A stretch of DNA of 64,000 nucleotides. Source: CBIFVZ01 sp966185765. Its GTDB lineage: Bacteria > Pseudomonadota > Gammaproteobacteria > Enterobacterales > Enterobacteriaceae. Numbering within the stretch: position 1 is the first letter of the stretch; every line of letters begins with the position of its first letter. Where the stretch lies: assembly GCA_966185765.1 (NCBI GenBank), contig CBIFVZ010000010.1:9889-73888 (forward strand). The letters are read 5' to 3'. Below the pieces are notes generated by a model. It was given only the letters and a program-made list of their open reading frames with translations, searched no databases and was not told where the DNA came from. Shown here one piece after another: positions 43,573-51,846 of the stretch. A program made the position numbers and the translations under genes.

Positions 43573-44309
43573 AACTGACCCCCAATTTTTACCGTGACCG
43601 CGTATGCCTCAACGTGCTGGCAGGCTCCAAAGAGAACGCAAAAGCCATTTATGAGGCAGCGGAAGGCCACGTGCTGGTGGGCGTTTTGTCCAAAGATTAT
43701 CCGGACGTAGACAGCGCGGTTGCTGACATGCGCGAATACGCAAAACTGATTGATAACGCGCTGTCCGTGGGGCTTGGTGCAGGCGATCCTAACCAGTCAG
43801 CGATGGTGAGTGAAATTTCACGCCAGGTACAGCCGCAGCACGTAAATCAGGTTTTCACCGGCGTAGGTCCAAGCCGTGCACTGCTGGGGCAGAACGACTC
43901 CGTCGTTAACGGTTTAATCTCACCAACCGGCACTGTCGGCATGGTGAAAATCTCCACCGGGCCGCTAAGCTCTGGTCAGCCGGATGCGATTGTGCCGGTT
44001 GAAACCGCCATTGCGCTGCTCAAAGACATGGGCGGCAGCTCGGTGAAGTACTTCCCGATGGGCGGCCTCAAGCACCGTGACGAGTTTGAAGCCGTGGCAA
44101 AAGCCTGTGCACAGCATGATTTCTGGCTGGAGCCAACGGGTGGAATCGATCTTGAGAACTACGAAGAGATTCTCAAGATTGCACTCGACGCGGGTGTGAG
44201 CAAAATCATTCCGCATATCTACAGCTCCATTATCGACAAAGCCAGCGGCGACACGCGCCCGGAAGACGTACGCACGCTACTGGCGATGACGAAAAAGCTG
44301 GTTGGGTAA
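43569..44309 (+). CDS. KDGP aldolase family protein (DgaF-like)
   Basis: The 246-residue enzyme resembles DgaF, which cleaves 2-keto-3-deoxy-6-phosphogluconate to pyruvate and glyceraldehyde-3-phosphate. Lys160 in SSVKYFPMGG is the Schiff-base lysine candidate in a TIM barrel, with EPTGGI as the late phosphate-binding-like strand. ATGA overlap couples it to the ammonia-lyase. Its product pyruvate makes the operon catabolic. Whether the substrate is phosphorylated cannot be read from sequence, which matters because no kinase gene is in the operon. Confidence 0.86.
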   Translation: MKLTPNFYRDRVCLNVLAGSKENAKAIYEAAEGHVLVGVLSKDYPDVDSAVADMREYAKLIDNALSVGLGAGDPNQSAMVSEISRQVQPQHVNQVFTGVGPSRALLGQNDSVVNGLISPTGTVGMVKISTGPLSSGQPDAIVPVETAIALLKDMGGSSVKYFPMGGLKHRDEFEAVAKACAQHDFWLEPTGGIDLENYEEILKIALDAGVSKIIPHIYSSIIDKASGDTRPEDVRTLLAMTKKLVG

Positions 44310-44737
44310 TTCCTCCTGCAGCCAGATTTTATGGCGGCAATAGAGGTGACCCTGGCCCGGTTTGCAACGGTGAAGGTGAGCAGACCAGGCCTGGCCACAA
44401 ATGTGCACAGTCTCGCAAAAGCACAGCAGTGTGTTCTCTTACCCAACAAGAGCAGGTACGAAGCGCCAGTAATGGGATGGCGATTCGTACTCAGAGAGAG
44501 GAAAGGGGCTGGTCGGTTCATTTCGTTATCACCATGCTCTGCGCCATCACCGGGATTGTGCACCCCTACTCTTTGCTTAACGGCAGAGGGTTAGGGTGAG
44601 CAGGTCAGTCACTGCCTGCTCACCCTAACCGGGATATCAACGCATCCATTCATTCACTACCGGCGTGACCGTTTGCTGTCAGACACGCTATCGCTTCGAC
44701 ATACTTTTGCGCCAGGTGCGCGAAACGGAGGATACAC
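44310..44737. other. Aldolase-lactonase intergenic region with a 16-bp perfect inverted repeat
   Basis: In this 428-bp gap I see no supported gene. At 44589-44604 and 44615-44630 lies a perfect 16-bp inverted repeat (GGTTAGGGTGAGCAGG and its complement) with a 10-base loop, followed by GGGATATCAA and no T run. It is the strongest hairpin in the cassette and probably ends or protects the upstream transcript, or marks a repeat element. The lactonase promoter should lie between 44631 and 44737; GGAGGA precedes its ATG. Confidence 0.6.
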
Positions 44738-45892
44738 ATGGCACTGAAACACTCTTTGCTGGCACTTGCGCTGGCAGCCTGCGCAGGCTCAGCGTTAGCA
44801 GCACAACCGCATTACGCATGGGTTGGCACTTACAATCCAAATGGCGAAGGGCTGTATCGCTTCGCGCTTAACGCCCAAACCGGCGCACTTACCGACAAAA
44901 CGCTGGTTAGCACATTGCCTAATGCAGCGCAGCTTACGACTTCTGCTGATGGCAAAACGCTCTACCTTGCCAGCGAAGTGGAAAAGGGCGTGGTACAGGC
45001 GCTGCGCGTGAAAGAAAACGGTGAGCTGGAGGCGCTCAATCAGGTGGCATCCGGTGGAGATGGCCCGGTATATCTGTCGCTCACGCCAAACGGTAAACAT
45101 CTGCTGGTTGCAAACTACGTCAGTGGTTCCGTGGCGGTGCTGCCGGTCAACGCCGACGGCAGTCTGAATGAGGCCAGTGATGTGCAGCAGCACGACGGCC
45201 CACCAGGCGCGGCGAAACCCGCAGCGGCCGTTGAAGGCAGCTTTGCTATCAGCGATCACAATGGGCCACACGCGCATATGATTGCCGCCGATCCGCAGGG
45301 TAAATTTGTTTTTGCGACCGACCTGGGGCTGGACAGGATTTATCAGTACCGGTTTGATGAGGCCAGCGGTAAGCTCACGCCCAATTCCCCGCCCTGGATA
45401 TCAGCCTCGTCCGCCGGTGCGGGGCCGCGCCATTTTGTTTTCACCCCAAAAGGCGATGCACTCTGGTTGATTAACGAAGAAGCTTCCACCTTGACCCACT
45501 ATCAATTAGATGTGCAAAAAGGCACGTTGACGGAGGGTAAAACGGTCTCCTCCTTACCAGAGGGTTATAAAGGCACCAGTTTTGCTGCTGGACTCGTCCT
45601 AAATTCTGACGGAACAAGCCTTTATGTCGCCAATCGATTGCGTAACAGCATTTCGCACTTTACTCTGAGCGGGAACAGCGAATTAATATTAAAGGATGAG
45701 CTATGGACCGGGGGCGATTATCCACGCACGCTGACGCTAAGCCCTGACGGGCGCTGGCTTTATGCAATGAATCAGCGCAGTGACAATATTACCCGGTTTC
45801 ATGTTGCAACGGATGGCGGAAAACTAACGCCTGTTGGCGATTTCACGCCAGTGGGTAGCCCTTCTCAGATGGTCATTACGCCGCTGAAATAA
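44738..45892 (+). CDS. Exported seven-bladed beta-propeller lactonase family protein
   Basis: The 384-residue product resembles 6-phosphogluconolactonase of the YbhE/Pgl propeller type but carries a clear signal peptide (about 21 residues, ending ALAAQPHY), so it should act in the periplasm. Repeated blade motifs include NAAQLTTSADGKTLYLA, LTPNGKHLLVANY, ISDHNGPHAHMIAADPQGKFV and LSPDGRWLYAMNQ. Substrates cannot be phosphorylated there, so a free aldonolactone is plausible. It lies between the catabolic operon and its probable regulator, 24 bp before the latter. Confidence 0.85.
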   Translation: MALKHSLLALALAACAGSALAAQPHYAWVGTYNPNGEGLYRFALNAQTGALTDKTLVSTLPNAAQLTTSADGKTLYLASEVEKGVVQALRVKENGELEALNQVASGGDGPVYLSLTPNGKHLLVANYVSGSVAVLPVNADGSLNEASDVQQHDGPPGAAKPAAAVEGSFAISDHNGPHAHMIAADPQGKFVFATDLGLDRIYQYRFDEASGKLTPNSPPWISASSAGAGPRHFVFTPKGDALWLINEEASTLTHYQLDVQKGTLTEGKTVSSLPEGYKGTSFAAGLVLNSDGTSLYVANRLRNSISHFTLSGNSELILKDELWTGGDYPRTLTLSPDGRWLYAMNQRSDNITRFHVATDGGKLTPVGDFTPVGSPSQMVITPLK

Positions 45893-45916
45893 AGGGTTAA
45901 ACGAGAGGAAACAGAG

Positions 45917-47827
45917 TTGCGATTCCCTAATCAACGCCTGGCTCAACTGTTTGAGCTGTTGCAAAATGAAACGCTGCCGCAGGATGAGCTGGCGCGCAGG
46001 CTTTCTGTTTCCACTCGTACTGTTCGCGCCGATATTACCGCGCTGAATGCGCTGTTACTGCAACACGGGGTGCAGTTCATCCTTAACCGCGGCGCGGGGT
46101 ACCAGCTTAAAATTGATGACCCAAAACGCTATGCGGCGCTGCGTGAAATGCCACAGCGCCAGTTGCGTATCCCGCGCACCGGGCCAGAGCGCGTGCAGTA
46201 TCTGCTGGTGCGTTTTCTCACCTCTGCCTTCTCCCTTAAGCTTGAAGATCTCGCTGAAGAGTGGTTTGTCAGTCGCGCGACGCTGCAAAATGATATGGCA
46301 GAAGTGCGCGAGTGGTTTAACCGCTACAACCTGACAATTGAGACCCGCCCGCGTCACGGTATGAAGCTGTTTGGCAGCGAGATGTCGGTTCGTGCAAGCC
46401 TCACTGATTTGTTGTGGCAGGTTTGGCTTGAAGACAATGAAAACCCGCTGCTGACTGAAGAGGCGCTGAACGCTGGCGCGCCGCAGCAGATGGCCGCAAC
46501 CATTCATGACTGCTTTAGCCGCTACCGCATCCGTATGACCGACGAAGGCGAGCAGTTCATTTGTTTGTACTGCGCGGTCGCGGTACGCCGCATCAGCGAA
46601 GGCTATCCGCTGTCAGGCTTTACGGCAGACGATGTGGACGAGAATGTGCGTTTTGCCGCACGTGATATCGCGCATGCGTTACAAAACCTGGCCGGGAAGC
46701 CGCTTTCTGCTTCGGAGGAAAACTGGCTGTGTGTGCACATTGCCGCACGCCAGATTCAGGAGGTGGCGCCGAGTGCCATCAGCGCCGACGACGATGAAGC
46801 GCTGGTCAATTACATCCTGAGCTACATCAACACCCACTTTAATTACAACTTGCTTACTGACGAGCAGTTGCACGCCGACTTGCTCACCCACATCAAAACT
46901 ATGATTACCCGGGTGCGCTACCAGATAAACCTGCCTAATCCGCTACTGGATAACATTAAGCAGCACTATCCTCTCGCGTGGGATATGACCCTTGCCGCTG
47001 TATCGAGCTGGGGGAAATACACGCCGTATATCATCAGCGAAAACGAAGTGGGATTCCTGGTGCTGCATATTGGCGTAGGCCTTGAGCGACACTACAACAT
47101 TGGCTACCGGCGTGAGCCGCACGTGCTGCTGGTGTGCGACACTGGCAACTCCACTGTGCGTATGATCCAGGCCATGCTGCTGCGTAAATACCCGCAGCTT
47201 GAAGTCACGCGCATTATCTCGCTGCGTGAATACGAGCAGCTTGAGAGTATTGAAGAAGACTTTGTGATTTCCACCGCCCGCGCCAGCGAAAAAGACAAGC
47301 CCATCGTGGTGATGTCACCGTTTCCGACTGATTACCAGCTTGACCAGATTGGCAAACTGGTGCTGGTGGACCGCACGCGCCCGTGGATGCTGGAAAAGTA
47401 TTTCGATGCAGAGCATTTTCGCATTATCGACCAGCCCATGACCCAGCAGATGTTGTTCAGTGAACTGTGCGCCCAGCTTGAAGCCGAGGGCTATGTTGAC
47501 CACGAATTTCTGCCGTCGGTTATTGAGCGTGAAGCTATCGTGAGCACCATGCTGGGCGAGGGGATTGCGCTCCCGCACTCACTGGGACTGCTCGCCAGAC
47601 GCACCGTGGTATATACCGTACTGGCACCTGAGGGCATTGCATGGGGCGATGAAATAGCGCACGTTATCTTCCTGCTGGCTATCAGCAAGCGTGAATATGA
47701 AGAGGCAATGGCGATTTACGACATATTCGTCACCTTCCTGCGTGAGCGGGCAATGGCCCGGCTGCGCGACAGCCGGGACTTTGCTGAATTCAAATCGGTC
47801 GCTATTGCTTCACTGAGCCGCTTCTGA
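45917..47827 (+). CDS. PRD-containing transcriptional regulator with EIIB and EIIA domains (MtlR/LicR-like)
   Basis: The 636-residue product begins at a TTG with GAGG nine bases upstream. Domains in order are a DeoR/HTH_11 DNA-binding domain (about 5-60), a second HTH/Mga-like region (about 90-160), PRD1 (about 185-285, His274 in CVHIA), PRD2 (about 290-395, His325 and His384), an EIIB-like domain (about 400-490, Cys407 in LLVCDTGNST) and a PTS EIIA-2 domain (about 495-633, His554 in EGIALPHS). The HTH makes it a DNA-binding activator, not a BglG-type RNA antiterminator. The intact Cys and His phospho-sites suggest PTS control of the cassette. Confidence 0.88.
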   Translation: MRFPNQRLAQLFELLQNETLPQDELARRLSVSTRTVRADITALNALLLQHGVQFILNRGAGYQLKIDDPKRYAALREMPQRQLRIPRTGPERVQYLLVRFLTSAFSLKLEDLAEEWFVSRATLQNDMAEVREWFNRYNLTIETRPRHGMKLFGSEMSVRASLTDLLWQVWLEDNENPLLTEEALNAGAPQQMAATIHDCFSRYRIRMTDEGEQFICLYCAVAVRRISEGYPLSGFTADDVDENVRFAARDIAHALQNLAGKPLSASEENWLCVHIAARQIQEVAPSAISADDDEALVNYILSYINTHFNYNLLTDEQLHADLLTHIKTMITRVRYQINLPNPLLDNIKQHYPLAWDMTLAAVSSWGKYTPYIISENEVGFLVLHIGVGLERHYNIGYRREPHVLLVCDTGNSTVRMIQAMLLRKYPQLEVTRIISLREYEQLESIEEDFVISTARASEKDKPIVVMSPFPTDYQLDQIGKLVLVDRTRPWMLEKYFDAEHFRIIDQPMTQQMLFSELCAQLEAEGYVDHEFLPSVIEREAIVSTMLGEGIALPHSLGLLARRTVVYTVLAPEGIAWGDEIAHVIFLLAISKREYEEAMAIYDIFVTFLRERAMARLRDSRDFAEFKSVAIASLSRF

Positions 47828-47831
47828 CGGC

Positions 47832-48845
<1,014 letters not shown>

Positions 48846-49000
48846 AGTGACTCACTTTGTTTTCAGCGTCATAAAGTCATCGTGCAGGCAACGCTGCACT
48901 GGACCCTACATAGTGCATAAAACTTATTCATAAAGGTTAGCAAAGTGAGCCATTGCAGCGTTTGCATGATGTTTCCTGAAGCCTGCCCGGAATGTATTGA

Positions 49001-49048
49001 TTGCTTTTTGTGCGGGAGTAACGATAATTATGCGCATACCTATGCGCA
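49001..49048 (+). promoter_or_regulatory. Promoter and probable operator of the ccdAB-like module
   Basis: TTGCTT (49001-49006) and GATAAT (49023-49028) with a 16-base spacer form a plausible promoter. Two exact TATGCGCA repeats (49029-49036 and 49041-49048) abut the -10 and overlap the likely start point. The first is part of the palindrome ATGCGCAT. This is a good place for autoregulation by the CcdA-CcdB complex. Confidence 0.6.
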
Positions 49049-49060
49049 AAGGAGAGGACC

Positions 49061-49309
49061 ATGAGTACAATAACCGCCCCGCGCCACGGCCAGAAAAGAA
49101 GTACAAACGTGTATCTCACTGCGGCGTTAGTCGAGAAGGCCCGCAGCCTCGATATGAATCTGTCGGCAACGCTTGACGCCCTTCTTGCCCAGGCGATAGA
49201 AGAAAAACAACGTCAGCGACAGCAAGAAAAAGCGGATATGCAGGTGATGAACGCATTTATGGAAAAAGCCGGCACTATTACAGATGACGATTTTTTCGGG
49301 AGTCTTTAA
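49061..49309 (+). CDS. CcdA-family antitoxin
   Basis: The 82-residue product matches chromosomal CcdA antitoxins. An N-terminal ribbon-helix-helix (about residues 10-45, KRSTNVYLTAALVEKARSL then LSATLDALLAQAI) binds DNA, and a C-terminal charged segment (about 46-82) should wrap the toxin. The WxxxN motif common in plasmid CcdA is not seen in the usual form; VMNAFMEKAG and FFGSL occupy the C-terminus. AGGAGAGG lies just before the ATG. The stop is 14 bases from the toxin start. Confidence 0.83.
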   Translation: MSTITAPRHGQKRSTNVYLTAALVEKARSLDMNLSATLDALLAQAIEEKQRQRQQEKADMQVMNAFMEKAGTITDDDFFGSL

Positions 49310-49323
49310 AAAAGGAATCAGGC

Positions 49324-49647
49324 GTGGTCAAACAATTCGATGTGTACCGTAATCCCTCAGCGAAAAGCAACGCAGTCTGGCCATATTACCTTATTCTTCA
49401 GCATGATTTTTATGACAATCTGGCCACAAGAGTGATAGTGCCACTGGTATTGAGTAGTGAGATGGATCTAACACAAACCCGAATTACGCCGCTGGTGAGT
49501 ATTGAAGGCGCTGAATATTACATTTTCACACCCACGCTTACCTTTCTGGATGTTCGCAGGATTAAGCGTGCGGATTTTGTCTGTAATATAAGCGAGTTCA
49601 GAAATGAGATTCTGGCAGCGATGGATGCCATCATCACTAATATCTGA
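49324..49647 (+). CDS. CcdB-family toxin lacking the C-terminal WGI motif
   Basis: The 107-residue product resembles CcdB, which poisons DNA gyrase in F plasmid. Fold features are QFDVYRNP at the start, RVIVPLVLSSEM in strand 3 and TPTLTFLDVRRI. F-plasmid CcdB ends in Trp99-Gly100-Ile101, the residues that contact GyrA; this protein ends AAMDAIITNI, without Trp-Gly. The target interaction may be altered, or the toxin weak. Start is GTG with AAGGA seven bases upstream. Confidence 0.8.
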   Translation: MVKQFDVYRNPSAKSNAVWPYYLILQHDFYDNLATRVIVPLVLSSEMDLTQTRITPLVSIEGAEYYIFTPTLTFLDVRRIKRADFVCNISEFRNEILAAMDAIITNI

Positions 49648-49731
49648 GGCGGGTAGTGGGAGCTGGCTGTTTGGTAATGATTAGCTTAATGCACATAGTA
49701 GAGAGCAGCCCTGCCAGGCTGCCCGTTAACC

Positions 49732-50613
49732 TTACCCCTGCACTAACTCCAGCCCGGCGACGCGTCGCCAGTAGCCGTTGCAATCGGCGTTAGCCGTAAG
49801 TGGCAGCGGTGCGCCACCGCTTTCATTAGCGCGAAACGCCTCCAGTTGTGCGAACGTGTCCTGGCCTTCCGGCGACAGGCGCACAATGTCCACCAGCCCT
49901 TGCATCGCCGTAAGTTCGTTGCCGAGGTTGTAGACATAGCCGCTCATGGTCTGAATACCGTTGAGCGTAAACACCTGCTGCTGTTCCTGAGACAGCATTT
50001 GCCGCCCGTTAGGGTAGTTGATGCAGCAGGTTTCACATTCGTCCTTCGGGCGGTCCTCAGAGCGCGCGGTAAAGCAGCGCGCCGAATACGCCAGCGGCAG
50101 ATGGCCGTAGCTCAGCACTTCCACCTCGAACTTATCGCGGATCCCCAGTTCATCACACTGGGTCAGCAGATTTACCAGCCAGTCGCGTGACAGTTCCACC
50201 GGCATACACCAGCGCGTCATGCCTTGTTTGAGCAGCAGACGCAGCGTCACCGCGTTATAGCAATTCAGCGCATGGCCCGCGACGAACGGCAGGCGTCGCT
50301 CGGCAGCCATATTCACCGCACCAAGATCGTTGGCTTCAATCATGAAATCGCCGTTTTCCACGTAGCGCTTAAGCTCATTAAGCTCTGACGGAGCCTGTAC
50401 CAGTGCCAGTGTGGAGAGCACGACCTGCTTGCCCGCTGCGGCCAGTGCCTGCGCCATCTCCAGCCAGTCACCTACTTTGGTGGCGCGCCGTTTGCTGCAT
50501 ACGGTTTCGCCAAGATAAATGATATCTGCACTGCTTGCGGCGGCAGCCTGATAAAACGCTGTCAGCGTCTCTTTTGGCCAGTACCACAGCACTGGCCCGA
50601 GGGAATATTTCAT
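49732..50613 (-). CDS. ubiV: UbiV (YhbV), O2-independent ubiquinone hydroxylation protein
   Basis: UbiV forms a heterodimer with UbiU that hydroxylates ubiquinone precursors without O2, using prephenate as oxygen donor in E. coli. The 293-residue product has the four [4Fe-4S] cysteines: Cys39 (GETVCS), and CFTARSEDRPKDECETCC carrying the other three. The start MKYSLGP at 50613 matches E. coli; the frame is open 28 codons further. It lies 8 bp downstream of ubiU. A short GC hairpin near 49706-49723 follows it. Confidence 0.95.
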   Translation of the reverse strand: MKYSLGPVLWYWPKETLTAFYQAAAASSADIIYLGETVCSKRRATKVGDWLEMAQALAAAGKQVVLSTLALVQAPSELNELKRYVENGDFMIEANDLGAVNMAAERRLPFVAGHALNCYNAVTLRLLLKQGMTRWCMPVELSRDWLVNLLTQCDELGIRDKFEVEVLSYGHLPLAYSARCFTARSEDRPKDECETCCINYPNGRQMLSQEQQQVFTLNGIQTMSGYVYNLGNELTAMQGLVDIVRLSPEGQDTFAQLEAFRANESGGAPLPLTANADCNGYWRRVAGLELVQG

Positions 50614-50621
50614 GGTGTCTC

Positions 50622-51617
50622 CTACTGCCATTTGCGGTGATAGGCGCCGAGCGTGGTCTGGGTGCCTTCTGCCATTGCGCCGAGCGCCTCCATCCATGCC
50701 GCCTGCGGGGCGTAGCGCTGCGGGTCCGCCATGCAGCGGTCAATGGCCTGACGCCACACCTTCGCCACCTGGCTTACGTAAGCCGGGCTGCGCTGGCGGC
50801 CTTCGATTTTGACCGAGGCAATGCCTGCGCTCAGCAGCTCCGGCAGCAGCTCAAGCGTATTAAGGCTGGTTGGCTCTTCGAGCGCGTGATAGCGCTGTCC
50901 CTCAACCAGATAGCGACCTTTACACAGCGTGGGGTAACCCGCGTTTTCGCCATCCTGATAACGGTCAATCAGCACGTCGTTAAGGCGTGACTCCAGCCCC
51001 TGCGGCGTTTGCTGCCAGCGCACGAAACGCGCCGGTGAGCACGCCCCCACGGTGTTGGGCGACTCGCCGGTCAGGTAAGATGACAGGTAGCAGCGTCCTT
51101 CGGCCATAATGCACAGGCTGCCAAAGGCGAACACTTCCAGCGGCACTGGCGTGACGCGCGCCAGCTGTTTGACCTGGTGGATAGACAGTACGCGCGGCAG
51201 TACCACACGCGCCACATCGAAATGGTTTTTGTAGAAACGCACCGCTTCTTCGTTGGTGGCGGATGCCTGCACGGAGACGTGGCGCTCAACGTGCGGATAG
51301 CGCTCGGCGGCATATTCCAGCATGGCGAGATCCGCCAGAATCAGGGCGTCTGCCCCGAGTTGGGCGGCCATGTCTACCGCGCGCTGCCAGCGGGCGTAAC
51401 CGTCAGGGTGGGCGAAGGTGTTAATCGCAATATGCAGCTTGCGCCGGTGTTGGTGAACGAAATTCGCCGCTTCCTGCAGGCGTTTCTCGTTGAAATTGAG
51501 GCCAGCAAAGTGGCGGGCGTTAGTATCGTCCTTAAGGCCGATATAGACCGCATCCGCACCGTTTTCGATGGCTGCCTTCAGTGCTGGCAGGTTACCTGCG
51601 GGGCAAAGCAATTCCAT
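50622..51617 (-). CDS. ubiU: UbiU (YhbU), U32-peptidase-family partner of UbiV
   Basis: The 331-residue partner of UbiV belongs to the U32 family and ligates its own [4Fe-4S] cluster; the expected cysteines are in FGSLCIMAEGRCYLSSYL, TVGACSPARF and YPTLCKGRYL. Length equals E. coli. MELLCPAGN at 51617 is the conserved start. It is divergent from ubiT across 229 bp, a region that in E. coli holds FNR sites; here TTGAT occurs at 51708-51712 and TTGATCAA at 51733-51740, only as half-sites. Confidence 0.95.
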   Translation of the reverse strand: MELLCPAGNLPALKAAIENGADAVYIGLKDDTNARHFAGLNFNEKRLQEAANFVHQHRRKLHIAINTFAHPDGYARWQRAVDMAAQLGADALILADLAMLEYAAERYPHVERHVSVQASATNEEAVRFYKNHFDVARVVLPRVLSIHQVKQLARVTPVPLEVFAFGSLCIMAEGRCYLSSYLTGESPNTVGACSPARFVRWQQTPQGLESRLNDVLIDRYQDGENAGYPTLCKGRYLVEGQRYHALEEPTSLNTLELLPELLSAGIASVKIEGRQRSPAYVSQVAKVWRQAIDRCMADPQRYAPQAAWMEALGAMAEGTQTTLGAYHRKWQ

Positions 51618-51846
51618 AGGGGATCCTGATTCTGTGACGTTACGCAGGCGCAACGCGGCGAAAATGTTAAAGAAGCGTGATTTTAGTTAACCCTTCCACG
51701 ACACTTTTTGATTTAAGGCAGCTAATCGCGTATTGATCAAAAGGGGGCAACCCATCCAGCAAGGCAGGTAATTGTTGATTTGGGCCGCTATCAGCGCACG
51801 GCGTTGTGGCACAATAGCACTAACTTTTTTTCAGGGAGTAAAGCCT

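Noticed and set aside
44219..44594. Open frames on both strands after the aldolase gene
   Set aside because: No family similarity, no ribosome-binding site, and the minus-strand frame runs into the aldolase gene.
45917..47827. Reading the regulator as a BglG-type RNA antiterminator and searching for a RAT hairpin
   Set aside because: It has an N-terminal DNA-binding HTH and lacks the CAT-RBD RNA-binding domain, so an antiterminator site is not expected.
51708..51740. FNR site between ubiU and ubiT
   Set aside because: Only TTGAT half-sites are visible; neither has an ATCAA partner at the right spacing, although E. coli has FNR control here.
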